Positions 1 through 11,089 are shown, numbered from the stretch's first letter. The stretch: DNA of 22,603 bases from Rhizophagus sp. LPA8_4_AMF (GCA_021464525.1 JADRCO010001095.1:1-22603); one strand, 5' to 3'. Made by a program: numbers and translations. Notes: a model not told the origin generated them from the letters alone.

Positions 1-391
1 TTAAGTATAATTTCAATATACTTAAAATATACTAAAAAAATAAATTAACTTAAATTGTAATTATCGCCATTTTCAAAATAGTGTAGTACAATAGAACCTG
101 AAAAACTTTTAATAGAGGTTACCACCAAACATGGTTTGAGGACTTAAAGATTTTTAAAAAATATTACTGGATTAACATAATTTGGATTTAAATTATTATA
201 GAAAAGTCACAGTATTTTGTGGTTCGTGCTAATTTATGTTACTGCTTTTGGATAATTTACAAATGTAAAAATGTAAAAAAGTTATTGTATATAGTATAGT
301 TCACAAACATATGATTACATAAATGATACACACACACATATATATATTTGACACTTTTTCTTGATGGCTTAATCCTGTTTATTCTTGAACT
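1..391. other. AT-rich stretch with no gene
   Basis: No reading frame with coding character was found on either strand. The only distinct item is a short alternating CA then TA microsatellite near 331-350. The large repeat that is also present at 15946 starts at about 392, so this stretch is outside the duplicated block and shares no visible similarity with 15110-15945. Confidence 0.6.
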
Positions 392-2265
392 TCAGAAAGT
401 TTTAGGCAGGTATATAATGTGTTGAACAACACCATGTGTTACTCAATACTAAATGCCATTTAATAACACGTAAACCAATACAAATTTAAGTGTAGAGCAA
501 CACATACAGTAAAACAACGACATTGAAAAATGCGTGTAATAATGTTAATTTAGTTAACAAATGCATATATTTTTAGTTGAAAAATGCGTAAAACAACATT
601 AATTTAATTTATAAACGCATATACTTTAATTGAAAAACATATTATAACAGATAATAATTTATATTTACTAATTAGTATAACAATGCATTATTAGTGTATT
701 ATACCTATATTACAAATTATATTATTGAACTAATCTAATTCTAATCTAAATTCACGTAATAAAATGAAGTTCTATACTTCAGTAAACGTTTATTAAAAGA
801 TGGACTTTTTAGTTTCAAATGATGTCTAAAAAAAGAAAATATTTGAAACGTTTACTAATATTTCAATAAAATAAAAAAAATCTTTTTTTAAATAAACCAA
901 CCAAAATTCTGCGTTCAAAGCCGAAAAAGTGCCTAAAAAAATAAAAAAAATTGAAACATTAGTTAACATTTCGATGATAACATAAATGAATACATGTTTT
1001 TTAAAAAAAATATACCAAAAAACTGCTTGCACAAATAAACACATACCAAACAGTTGTTTTTCAAAAAACTGCCCAAAGGTCTTTTCAAGAAGCCATCACT
1101 ATAAAGGAACGTTAATTACGTTTTCTGAAAGTGAAAAAATAAGAAAAAAAAATAAACTTACTATAGTTCATTAATTTAAAATCCTGTTTGTTTGGCTTTA
1201 TTTCATTCAGGTTTTCTAAAAAAAAGAACAAACTTACTAAAGTTCGTTCATTTAAAGTTCTGGTGTTTGGCCTTATCTATTCGTTCAAACTTGAAAAAAG
1301 AAAAAAATGAAACGTTAATAAACGTTTTGACAAATAAGATAACTTTTTTTAAAAAAGAAACATACTGAATTCTTGCATCTCAAGCCAAAAAACTGCCTAA
1401 AAAAGGAAACTGAAACGTTAGTAAACATTTCAATAAAATAAAAAAATATATATATTTTATACCACCTAAAAAAAACAAGAAAAAGAAACATTAGTAAACA
1501 TTTCAATAAATAAGTAAACCTACACTTTTTTAAAAGAAACGCACCTATTTTTCACGTCTCACGTCAAATAAGTGCCTAAAAAATAAAAATAAAAAACTGG
1601 CTGAATCCCACATCCAGAGAGTCAAAGATAATCTAAAAAAGAAAATATGAAACATTAGTACAGTATACGTTTCATAAAAATAAAAAAGTATTAAATTTTT
1701 CCTAAAAATACACTGAATTCCTGAATCTCAAGCCGAAAAAGTACCTAAAAAATAAAATAAAATAAAATAATAAAACATTAGTAAATATTTTGTTAAAATA
1801 AAAAAACACTTTTTGTTGTACCAAAATCTGCGTCTAAAGAGCTATAAAAATACCTAAAAAAGAAGAAATTGAAATATTAGCAAACGTTTTGATAATATAG
1901 AAAAACACTTTTTTAAAAAACTAACTAAAATTCTGCATTAAAAGACCTGAAGAAATACCTAAAAAAAGAAACAAATAAAACGTTAGTATACATTTTGTAA
2001 AAATAAAAAAATAAAACATTTCTTTGAAAATACACCAAATTCTGCGTCCAAAGAGTCATAAAAACACCTAAAGAAAGAAAGAAATGAAACATTAGTAAAC
2101 GTTTTGATAAATTATAAAAAAAAACTTTTTAGATGACCAACCTAAATAGACGTCTAGAGCCGAAAAAATACCTAAAAAAAAGAAATATCAAAAGTTAGTA
2201 TATGTTTTAATAATACTATAAAAAAATACTTTTTTTAAAAGACCAACCAAAATAGACATTTAGGT
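392..2265 (+). repeat. Copy A of a ~2-kb diverged direct duplication
   Basis: This block aligns by eye, in the same orientation, with about 15946-17965. Both open with TCAGAAAGTTTT, then a GTGTTGAACAAC-rich segment, a shared GAAAAATGCG...AACATTA segment, then repeat units in the same order. Differences are mostly A/G or C/T, many at CpG (AAACGTT against AAACATT or AAATGTT). Copy B has about one extra repeat unit near 17025-17135. Similarity stops near 2265, where copy A changes to unrelated sequence (GTCGTCAGGTCAGG). There is no coding potential; the ORFs of 60-70 codons here are low-complexity readings of A/T runs. Confidence 0.85.
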
Positions 2266-2640
2266 CGTCAGGTCAGGTGTGTATGGTAATGCTATTCACC
2301 TTGACCAGTGACTTCGTGAGCCTACCTTCCCCCTCTGCTAGGAGAGCAGATGACCTAAAAGGATAACAGTACCCCCTCCAAGGGGGCAAATAACCAAAAA
2401 GCATAACCCAAATCTGTAAATGTTCGTTAAATAAATAAATATAAAGAATTTTGAAGTTTTACCTTCGAAATTTACTTGTGCTTTTATAGTCGATGGTGCA
2501 AAATATCCAGAAGTATTAAAATAGGATAATTTACCATCAAAGCTTTTATCTAGTAGTATCATTGTGTTATTCTGGTCAATTTCAAATTCAGTCTCATCAG
2601 AAAAGAATTTGATTGTAAAAAATCTTTAATATCATTATTT
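2266..2640. other. Non-array interruption, GC-richer, no recognised gene
   Basis: Between array units lies a segment of different composition with CCTTCCCCCTCTGC and CCCCCTCCAAGGGGGC, the latter a near-palindrome at about 2371-2387. A 74-codon minus-strand frame (2562-2338) is open across it, but it starts and ends in unrelated sequence and shows no recognisable domain. It may be the remnant of another insertion into the array, but I could not find its ends. Confidence 0.35.
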
Positions 2641-2919
2641 TATGATTATAAATAAAAAATTTCAATTCGTGATTCAAATAATTATTATCCATTGCGGTGA
2701 CAAAATGCCAAAAATCTACCAAAAAAAATTGAAATAAAACGTTAATAAACGTTTTGTTAAATTAAAAAAAAATAAAAAATAAAAAAAAGGAATTTTGAAG
2801 TTTTACCTTCAAAATTCCACCCAAGGGAAAACCAAAAGAACTCCTAAAAAAAAAATAAAATATTAGTAAACGTTTCGTTATAAAGAAAAAATAAAATAAA
2901 ATAAAAAGAATTTTGAATA

Positions 2920-3103
2920 CAATCGTCCTCCCATATAGTCACTCCCTATATAATTACAACTCCCTTATAAGCACATTTACATTAATCCCAAATTACTAAT
3001 AAGCTTATTAAAAAACCTCCCCTTTAATCACATCATATATAATTTTTATAATCACACCATTTTTTTTGGTCCTGAAGGGTGTGACTATATGGGAGGATGA
3101 CTG
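2920..3103. mobile_element. 184-bp MITE with TA target duplication
   Basis: The left end begins CAATCGTCCTCCCATATAG at 2920. The reverse complement of the right end, reading back from 3103, begins CAGTCATCCTCCCATATAG. The arms match at 24 of the first 27 positions. The element is bounded by TA at 2918-2919 and TA at 3104-3105. The flanks TTTTGAA and CTTTCAAAATTT join into the local array unit (TTTTGAA...CTTCAAAATT), which gives a clear empty site. No coding capacity is present. The TA duplication and size fit a non-autonomous Tc1/mariner-type element; that family assignment is inference. Confidence 0.88.
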
Positions 3104-4249
3104 TACTTTCAAAATTTGTCTAAGCGGTGACCGGAGAACTGAAAAACTACAAAAAAATAGGAACAAACCTTAGCTATGTTTGTTGAATAAAAAAAATATT
3201 AAATTTCAGTTTTTACTTTTGAAATTCCATTTAGGACCCATACTTTAGCATTCTGGACCTACAAAAAAATAAAATGAAGGTTAATAAACATTCGTTAAAA
3301 ATAACAAAGACAAAAAAATTTTGAAGTTCTTTTACCTCAAAATTTCATTCAAGACCACCGAAAAGCTGCATCTACAAAAAAAGGAAAGATGAATGTTAGC
3401 AATGTTCGTAAAATAAAACATAAAAAATTAAAAAAATTCAGTTTTACCTTGAAAATAGAACCTGGAACTGTTCAGTAACCTAAAAAAAATAAAAATTAAA
3501 CGTTAATAATGTTTGCTAAAATAAAATATAAAAAAAAATAAAAAAAACTTTTACTTGTTCAACCTTTGAAATAGAGCGTCAGACCTAATAAAATAAAAAA
3601 TGAATATTAGTAAAGTTCGTTAAAATAATAAAGTAAAAAATTAAATTTTTTGGTTTTACCTTTAAAATGGAGAGACCGGAGTACACCTTCAACTCCTGCA
3701 CAAAAAAAGCAAATGAACGTTAGTTGACGTTCATTATATTAAATAAAAAAAATAATAATATTTTTCAAAATCATACCTTCGAAATAGGAGTTCAGAACTT
3801 ATACCTTTGGAGTTCTGGACTTGCAAAAGATAAAACAAACGTTGGCCAATATTTGTTAAAAAGAATTTAAAATGGAGTTCCAGTCCAAAACTCACATTTT
3901 GAATATTAAAAAAAAAATTATTTTTTATTGAAATTGAGCCTGAAACTCGTACCTTCAATATTCTAGACTTGTAAAAAAAAAATGAATGTTGGCTAATATT
4001 CGCTAAAGACTTTTTTTGAATGGAGTTCTGATCTGAAACTCCACATTCTGGACTTACAAAAAAAAATATAAACGAACATTAGCTAATGTTTATTAAATAA
4101 ATAACAAAATTAATTTTTTTTTAGTCCAGAATTTGCACCTTTGCGGTATTCTGAACTTAAAAAAATAAATAAATAAATAAAACGAATATTAGTTGATGTT
4201 TGTTAATTTTTTTAAAATGGAGTCTGAAACTCTATCTTTGGCGTTCTGA

Positions 4250-5002
4250 ACTTAAGATTATCTTTAGAATGCATCAAGAATAGTTAGGAGAAAAAGGTGT
4301 TTGAAATCTTACAAAAAAAATTCTTTTTTAATCTGATATTCCTGCATGCCTGCATGCTGCAGATTATACACCAAATGTTAGGATGGATGAACCTTGCCAA
4401 TTTTTGTATTCCTAAATCATAATGAAGAGGCTTCTTTTTTTTAATAAAAAGAAAACTTTGAAGTCTAAAAAAATTAAAAGAATATAAACTATTTCTTTAA
4501 CAGATTTATTTCTTCAAAGTATGTTGAAAGAAAATAACTGAAGGAAAGTAAAAGAAAAAATTTTGCAAGACTTAAAGCTTTAAAAGAAAAAAAATTTTAG
4601 ATTTCAAACTGAAGAATTAAAGTTGTTGAAAATTCTTAACAAAAGTAAAATCAGAAACTTTAAAAATTAAAAATTGTTAAAAATCTTTAATAAACAATTT
4701 CTGAAAAGTTTAATTAGCTATTGAACAATGAAAAAAAATCTACAATTTATTGAGTTAAAGATTAATGAAATTCTGCAAAATTGAAAAAATTTGCAGAATT
4801 GCACAAAACTGATTTGGCTGCTAAACAAAGTTCTGCAAAGTTGTAGAATTTTGCTGATTTTATAAATAAAAATGATCAACTATCTGCGAAATTGCAAATT
4901 TGCAGAACTTCGCAGAAATGTGCAAAAAAATGACAAAAAAAAGCAGAGACCTGCTAATTTTGCAGATCTTCACAATTCTGCACCCTAAAAAATTTTCTGA
5001 TG
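4250..5002. repeat. A-rich region with repeated TTCTGCAAA / TTTGCAGAA words
   Basis: No gene is visible. From about 4770 to 4985 the words TTCTGCAAAATTG and TTTGCAGAA alternate in both orientations (near 4774, 4790, 4829, 4881, 4900, 4964, 4976), so the stretch can fold into several hairpins. Upstream, 4335-4360 has a short GCATGC/CTGCAG cluster. It is probably a decayed repeat; no terminal repeats or target duplication were found. Confidence 0.5.
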
Positions 5003-5120
5003 AAGGTTACAATACATGTAAATTACGTTGTAAATTACGTAAATTACATATGAATTTTTGTAAGTTATAAAATTATATATGTAAGTTACAGTAAAATACA
5101 TTGTAAGTTACAGTCAAAAT
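5003..5120. repeat. Short TGTAA(A/G)TTAC tandem words
   Basis: The word TGTAAATTAC or TGTAAGTTAC occurs about seven times in roughly 120 bp, at irregular spacing (first near 5017). GTAAATTAC and GTAATTTAC are near-complementary, so the words can pair with each other. It looks like a degenerate microsatellite-type repeat. Confidence 0.55.
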
Positions 5121-5488
5121 TTTTAAAATACTGTAATTTTACAACCTTACTTATGACTAAATCTGCATTCACTTGGCAAGATACTTGCTTCACTGGAAAT
5201 CAGATGCAAATAATATATGTTAAAATCTTCATGTAGAATATACGATAAACCTACATTATCTTATATGGGCTATTGCTCCAAACATGCCAAAAAAATTTAT
5301 TGTTGCCTCAAAAAAGAGAGACAATGAATAAGTTTGTCATAATAATGATACCTACTTATATGATGGTCATTTACTTTAGTAAACCCCTATTAATAAAAAA
5401 TTTTCTTGACGTTTTTCTGAGACAGGCTATTTCAGAAATTTTTTGATATGTTTTAGAATATTGAACAATTCCTTTAAAATTATTATTA

Positions 5489-7100
5489 TTGATTATATCA
5501 GTTAATGAAGATAATCCATCTAAGCTTAGATTATTAAGACAGTGTATTAGAGAACTTAAGACCAAGAATACTAAAATACCTGAATAATCTGATCTTAGAA
5601 GAAAGATCTTAGAGTTTAATGCTAAGAGAGCTGAACTTAAATACAGAATTGCCAAGGCTTTAAAATTGACTGAGAAAATGAGTAAGTGGTGTGATGCTGA
5701 GAATACCAAATTCAAGGCCAGAAATTCAGAATCGAGGAGTTAGAATCTGAGAATGTTGAGTTTAGAGATAGATTTATGAAAGTGAAACAGAAGCAGATAC
5801 TAAATAATAATGCTTCTAATCTCAATTCATCTAACTTCAATTTGGTTGCAGATCAGGTACCTATGGTAACATAATATGAGAAACCATTGGTGGATACTTT
5901 ATTACCTAAAAATAAGGAAATGGACTCTTTCTTAGATAAGGTTAGTAATAAGATTAGGCAGAGAAATCAGAAAAAGAAACTTCAAGCCTAAGAGTCTTTT
6001 CCAATACATCCTAAAGAGAAAATACCTCAAGAGATCAAGTGTCTTACTTCTGATCCAATAATCTATAATCAAAAGAGAGTTATCAGAGGTAGCAGGTCAC
6101 ATAAGAAAAAAAAAATAGATGAACTTAAGTACAAATTATTCAGTCCCTTTCTAGAATCTGATAGTTTGTCTTTTATAAATCATAATAATGTGATTGAAGT
6201 TTCTGAGACAGTCTGACCTGAAAAAGTTACCTACAGCATTGATAAAGCCTTACAACATCTAGCTCAGTTATGTGACAAAATCATCGATGCTGAAGATAGA
6301 GCAAATCAAGCTAATTAAAAAGAAATTTTATGTTGATGCTTCTACTAAAAGGATTTTAAAAATCAGCTTAATGAAATTATCAGAAGCAATAGTGGTAAAT
6401 TTGGTAAAAAGAAGGCGAGAAGTATGCTTTATGATATCATCACAGAACAGCTTTCTATTCTCTGCAAGAAAAGATCACAAGAATTAGGGCTAAAATTTAG
6501 GGTTGTATCACAGGATAGCTTGCGTAAAAAAACTCAGAGAGCTGAAAAAAATTATAAATTATTTGAAAAAGTGGGTCTAGATAAGATCAAGTATATTAAT
6601 TCATATAGCGTAAATTCCATTTCAGAGCTTACTGATATGCAATTTTAAGAGATTATAGATTATGGTATATCTTTGAAAAATTACCTCCAGAAGCTAATTA
6701 TATGACCAAAATTTCTGAGACAACCTGTTCCAAAAAAATCTTACCTGAAGTAGATGTATCATCTATACCTCAAATCACTCCAGCTAAGGTAGATGATAAT
6801 GATCTCACAGATCTCAAGGAGGAAAATTTCTGTGGCGGTGAAGTGTTGATCGTAAATTTATTGTTTACATCTCAATCTTATGACTGCTCTTACTTTCGCA
6901 ATAAAATATTGGACCAGTATCTTACTTTATATAGAGAATTTAGTAGTGAAATTTTGATTATTACAGAATTTCTAACAAAAAAATATGCTCATTATGCAAG
7001 TTAAAATATGATGATAAGGAAAATTTAGAAGGTAGATATAAAGCCAGATCTTATTTTATTAAATGTAAATAGCATGAAATTGAGATAACTGCATAGTTAG
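5489..7100 (+). pseudogene. Decayed coiled-coil protein gene (Glomeromycotina multicopy family)
   Basis: Plus-strand coding character continues for about 1.6 kb despite breaks. Frame 2 opens with NEDNPSKLRLLRQC and a charged coiled coil. A one-base slip near 5722 moves it to frame 1, which continues with ELESENVEFRDRF, IRQRNQKKK, QHLAQLCDK, then KKARSMLYDIITEQLS, KIYK-like NYKLFEKVGLDKIKY and NSISELTD. A further slip near 6670 leads to a Pro/Glu-rich linker in frame 0 (ISETTCSKKILPEVD), and another at 6950 to a CSLCKLKYDD...FIKCK zinc-ribbon-like piece. In-frame stops include 5585, 5872, 5989, 6214, 6316, 6334, 6346, 6646 and 7070. From memory this matches a large Rhizophagus family of unknown function. 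No function is assignable to this copy, which cannot encode a full protein. Confidence 0.75.
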
Positions 7101-7365
7101 AGTTCCTAATAGGTTGGATTAGGTCAGATCAGATCAAAATTTTGGGTAATTTTAAAGTACTATTTATATAGTAATTCAAATCTTTACAATACCTTCAATT
7201 GTATTATTTATATTATGCAAGTCTATGCAGGTCAATGCAAGTCATTTCAGGTTGCATATTTGGAACTCCATGCATAGTCTTATTATTTTATAATATATTC
7301 TATTTGCTCACATGATATTTTTTAGGGTTAATTATGTCAACTATTAGTCTATTACATAATTTAAA

Positions 7366-8030
7366 TTGATTTGTGATCATATAAAAAGGCAATATGAGCT
7401 AGTCAATAAAGAATTAACCCCAGAGTATCTGGATTGGTATGCCAAATTAAATGGATTACTAAGCATTTTGACAGATAAGATTCGTTCTAAATTATACAAA
7501 AATATAAAAAAGAAACTGGGCATGAGCCATGGTAATTATCAGAAGCCTGCCTTCTCATAAATTCAAAGTCAGAAAACAAAGTATCCTATTTATCTTTTTC
7601 TGAGTAATGTGAAGAAAAAAGGCCTATTATTTACGAAGCCAAACCTGATCCAGAATTAATTATCAAATCTGTCTTAGAGCATTTCACATACTTGAAATTC
7701 TGAAATAGTTTCAAAGGGATTAATAATTATAATTTTGTATCTGCTCAGCCATGGAGCTCACCATATCCTATTTGCAATGGAAAACATGGGAATTATAGAT
7801 TATATGGCTCATCACATTTTGATCCTCATGGTACTGTAGAAATGGGAATTAGCTTTCCTATGATCCTAAATTAGCAAAGTTATTACCTTAAGATAAATTG
7901 GAATATTGTCTTACCTGCAACACTTCAAGCAATAAACTCAAGTTCGCAATTGTAGCATAGACTGGTCATGTGAGACCGATCACCTGAAAAAATGCAGTGC
8001 ATATATTCACATATATTAGACCCCTGTCAA
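7366..8030 (+). pseudogene. Decayed downstream part: CxxC-type hypothetical protein remnant
   Basis: A 65-codon open stretch (7366-7560; KRQYELVNKELTPEYLDWY...LTDKIRSKLYK) is followed in other frames by CEEKRPIIYEAKPDPELIIK, FKGINNYNFVSAQPW, a PICNGKHGNYRLYG piece and then LEYCLTCNTSSNKLKF. At least three frame changes and several stops (for example TAA after LLP near 7890, TAG near 7960) break it. PICN...HGNY and CLTC look like half-sites of small zinc-binding modules. It may be the 3' part of the remnant at 5489-7100, separated by a non-coding, ATGCAAGTC-rich spacer (7140-7330), or a second gene of the same kind. Function is unknown. Confidence 0.6.
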
Positions 8031-8039
8031 TTATTATGT

Positions 8040-8896
8040 AAGGATAATGTTGAATTTTTCTATTGTAATTTTAAGGAATGCGCATTGATCAACCTTCATG
8101 ATGAGATCATGTTCTTTAAAAGTGCATTCCAAATTCGATGCTTAGGCCCACTAAAAATCATATAAAATAGAGTGAGATGCTGAGTGGTTAGTTATTTTTT
8201 TTATCTGCCTTGTACAAGTAAAGCAAAATCAAGCAAAAACTAAATAAAATATAAATCTTACTGCTATATCAAATCATCAATTAAAAATATTGTGAAATCA
8301 TTGAAAATAACATTGCAAATAAAAATTATCAGTATTTTTGATTATGCGCGCACTGGTCTCTAATCAAATCTTATTTGTAGAAAATGGAATAGATATAGTG
8401 GTAGAAAAAAAATAGCTAGAGATACTACATAAATGTGAGAGTGCAACGAAATAACTTGATGCTGGGACTCGCGTTAAATGGCCTAGGATCCATATACTCC
8501 CTCCCTCATTGATAATATGCTTCTTTAGAAAAATTAATAAGATTTGGGTATTGATAATTTTGTTATGCAATTTGAAAATTTTTTCCTATTAAAACTTAAA
8601 ATGACACATATACATACTGATAACTCATCTTATATTTATCCTGAGAACACAGTTAAAAGGGAGAGTAAAATTATGCCCTTAAATTTCGCGTAATGAAATG
8701 AAGATTTGAAAAGCATCCATACATCTTATTATCTTACTGCGGAGATCGACTATCTTTCACGTGATCAATAAAAATGAATATTTATTCGATATCGTGATCT
8801 GAACTAACCCAATTTCGTCGCTACCAAGACGATTTTACGTACAGTAAACTCCATGAACATACACTTATATCAAATTTTTTAACACGTCTTTCGGAA
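8040..8896. other. Intergenic region upstream of the 8897 gene
   Basis: No coding frame is convincing. 8076-8131 is bounded by GGAATGCGC and GTGCATTCC with an inner CATGATGAGATCATG hairpin, possibly a tiny inverted-repeat element. 8750-8810 holds TTTCACGTGATCAATAAA followed by TTTATTCGATATCGTGATC, an imperfect inverted pair containing a CACGTG box about 140 bp before the start codon. That location suits a promoter element, but function is only inferred. Confidence 0.4.
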
Positions 8897-8999
8897 ATGC
8901 CTAGTTGGTCTGAGGCTGCACTTTCTCTAAAAAAGAATGGAACACTGGTCAGTATTTATATTGTTTTTAAACTTTGCAAAGCGGTATGAGATAGGAGAT

Positions 9000-9225
9000 A
9001 GGAAAGAAGTTGGACATTGTCAAAACAACCACCAAGCTACCCAACAATGCTTGGAGTAGTTATGGATGCTCTCCGGTGGGCTTCGTTCTAAGTCTGCATG
9101 AAGGCTTGAAACTATGCTTTCGGTGCCAAGAACGCGTTTCGTTTGCAGCCACCTGACATCTGGGTTATGTTTAGAGCTGATAATTTTTTGGTGCAGTCTT
9201 TTAACCATTTTATTGTTATTTCAAG
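9000..9225. other. GC-richer block within intron 1 of the 8897 gene
   Basis: This stretch is visibly richer in G+C (near half) than its surroundings and is open on both strands: plus 8995-9153 (KLPNNAWSSYGCSPV) and minus 9208-9020. The other introns of this gene are 66-74 bp, whereas this one would be 278 bp, so a foreign fragment inside the intron is plausible. The end TTTTAACCATTTTATTG...TTTCAAG is a good branch site and acceptor, and splicing 8948-9225 keeps phase. Alternatively 8995 onward is an alternative or decayed exon. Confidence 0.4.
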
Positions 9226-9685
9226 CAACAAACAAGAAACGAGGAAGTGACAAGATTTTGGATTGATCTAGATAACGAGAGAATGGAACTCGAGTTTAAA
9301 CAAACCCAGGTGTGTTTAGCTAGTTATATCAAATACCAAGATGCAGGAACCTTATTAACACAGTTTTTGTTTATAGTTTATAGAATCAATTCATTGTTGA
9401 TAGGTCGATTTCTAATAATAAAGCACACGACTTAATCGAAGAACAAAAGTTAGATCTTATTTCAAAACGAGAATTGAATAACGAACCTTCCTTCAGAAAA
9501 AGACCGGGTGAAGTATTAACTTCAACGCCACCAATTAAGGTCAGTATACTTATATCAAATTTAGCTAGCAAAAACACCTATTAACTCTTTGACATGTGTG
9601 TATAGACCAGAGCCACTGACACGGAAACTTCTCAACGAATGAGACAAAATCTATCACCATGCAACGAAGAATTTTTATTAGACTC

Positions 9686-9868
9686 GAGGTCGTAACATCC
9701 ACTCCACTTACGAATGTCTTTCTTGCTTTTTCTTCACAACAACAAATATCAGTTGATCTCATTAAGCCTATTGATGTAGATAGAGTTAAACCCATTGATT
9801 CAAGCTTATCTTTGAAGGACGAAAAGTTTTTATCAGACACAGACTCTGAGGTCGTGACATCCACTCCA
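9686..9868 (+). repeat. Internal 21-bp coding repeat pair
   Basis: GAGGTCGTAACATCCACTCC at 9686 and GAGGTCGTGACATCCACTCC at 9848 are nearly identical and encode E-V-V-T-S-T-P. A third, diverged version (EVLTSTP) lies at 9510 in the preceding exon. The second copy is preceded by GACTCT and the first by GACTC, which shows directly that one base is missing at 9685/9686 in the first copy. Confidence 0.75.
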
Positions 9869-11089
9869 TCCTCTTCACAAATACCAGTGATTACGTCATC
9901 TGCATGTGAATCAGATAACAACAAAACTGTTAATACGAAATCATCGATTAGTATGCCTTTTGAATCGGCAGCCAAAAGAAGAAAGTATATTAACCATGAT
10001 CTAGCAGACGAAGTGTTAAAATCATACCAAATACACATTCTTCCCGATCACAAACTAATATACGATAATGTTTGATGTTATGGAATTCGCACGCTCAATC
10101 ATGGAAACCGCGAAAAAAAATCAGATATCAAAAAGTCCTTTAACCATTGGTATCATTGATATTCACAATGTCGAATGTCTTAAATATTTGCCTCAAGGGT
10201 TCAAGGAATATATAGCGAATCAAATGCAAGATACTGACGATTCCATATATTTTTCAGAAGGAGGAGTTATCAATAAATTTTTAGTAGATTGCGAAGAGGA
10301 AGTTTTAGAGTACCTAGAAAAGTTTGATAACATTGATAGTTTAAAGTCATTAGAGGAGTGTTTAGATAAAAATCGAATCAATCATTCTACCTCATCGAAT
10401 GATCTAATTTATGCTGAAAACCTCTTCCTCCATTTCCTGTTCTTATATAAAAATGATGTGCTTACACAGTCTCTAACGGAAGCTGAATTTAACGCATATG
10501 TCTGGACACCAATTCTTAGAATGCTTTCCTTGGAAAGACTGATTTGAGATTAAAATGTGGAGAGGTAGCGTCCAAGTCTTATGATAAATTGAAAGAAATT
10601 TTAAATATTGTTACTCGTAGTGGTCCCAGATTAGACGGAAAAGGTTTCCTTAAGTCATTAGGCACTGAGATTTTAGCGCGGGAAGACGGAGCAATAAGTA
10701 CACAGAGTAAAAGGACAGGAGACCTGCAGAAATTAGAGTACTGCTCTAAAATTATTCTTACGGCATTATTTTTTGCGCTACCTTCTCACGTGAAAAATAG
10801 AATCAAAGATCTTGAAGTTTATAGTTTGCAATCAAACGAATTTCAACTCAAAATATCAACATCCAAATTTCTCTTTGAGGATACAATTGTCGCTATGGAA
10901 CTTGCACGTATCGAGATTCCAAGAACCGTAGAATGTTTTTCGAAGTTAGTAGTTGGTGTCAAAGTAATATTGTCCTGGAAGGCACGAACGAGAAAAAATA
11001 CGACGATGTTTTATGATACGTTAAGAGAAGGTCATAAGCGATTGTCTGGCAATGGGGTCCAATTTTCACCAATAAAAGTACCCGTATAG

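Larger units (their letters stand above)
840..4210. repeat. Degenerate tandem array with AACGTT palindromic core
   Basis: Units of roughly 95-125 bp recur through this stretch. Each has a core close to GAAACGTTAGTAAACGTTTC, followed by an A/T block, a CCAAAATTCTGCGTC-like block, and CCTAAAAAA before the next core. Cores lie near 952, 1310, 1414, 1487, 1648, 1774, 1870, 1977, 2086, 2186, 2736, 2856, 3280, 3388, 3496, 3602, 3714, 3836, 3982, 4075 and 4182. From about 2750 the variant unit has GAATTTTGAAGTTTTACCTT in place of the CCAAAATTCTG block. The core is an inverted repeat, so each unit can form a small hairpin. The array is interrupted at 2266-2700 and by a MITE at 2920. Confidence 0.75.
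8897..11089 (+). pseudogene. Four-exon gene with three frameshifts; possible PD-(D/E)XK-like domain
   Basis: Exon 1 (8897-8947) starts ATG and reads MPSWSEAALSLKKNGTL before a GTCAGT donor. Exon 2 (about 9226-9309) reads FWIDLDNERMELEFK; an intron of 74 bp (9310-9383, GTGTGT...TTATAG) leads to exon 3 (9384-9539, NQFIVDRSISNNK). A 66-bp intron (9540-9605) leads to exon 4 (9606-11089). Exon 4 is open except for three frame changes: a missing base at 9685/9686, +1 or -2 near 10068, and a missing A near 10520. The order is a Ser/Thr-rich linker with repeated E-V-V-T-S-T-P, a basic AAKRRKYI patch, FDVMEFARSIMETA, then FNAYVWTPILR. Last comes a GE/SGPRLDG/TEILARED/D-x2-KLE series that recalls fungal PD-(D/E)XK nuclease-like domains. 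I remember this as a Rhizophagus family; its function is not established. Expected intact length is about 590 residues. It ends with TAG at 11087. Confidence 0.78.

Noticed and set aside
826..2562. Several 62-74-codon ORFs in the first 2.6 kb
   Set aside because: They are Lys/Phe/Asn-rich readings of poly-A/T in the tandem array, and their frames are broken in the other copy of the same repeat.
5371..5715. 114-codon minus-strand ORF
   Set aside because: It is antisense to the plus-strand coiled-coil remnant (NPSKLRLLRQC...), whose composition and family resemblance are convincing; the minus reading shows no domain.
8364..8570. 68-codon minus-strand ORF upstream of the 8897 gene
   Set aside because: No recognisable domain, splice context or family resemblance; length is within chance expectation for this composition.
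9565..10038. 157-codon minus-strand ORF
   Set aside because: It overlaps exon 4 of the 8897 gene in antisense; the plus strand has matching splice sites, internal repeats and coherent continuation.
10068..10068. Programmed frameshifting in the 8897 gene
   Set aside because: Three separate shifts in different directions without a shared slippery site or structure fit decay or sequencing error better than programmed recoding.
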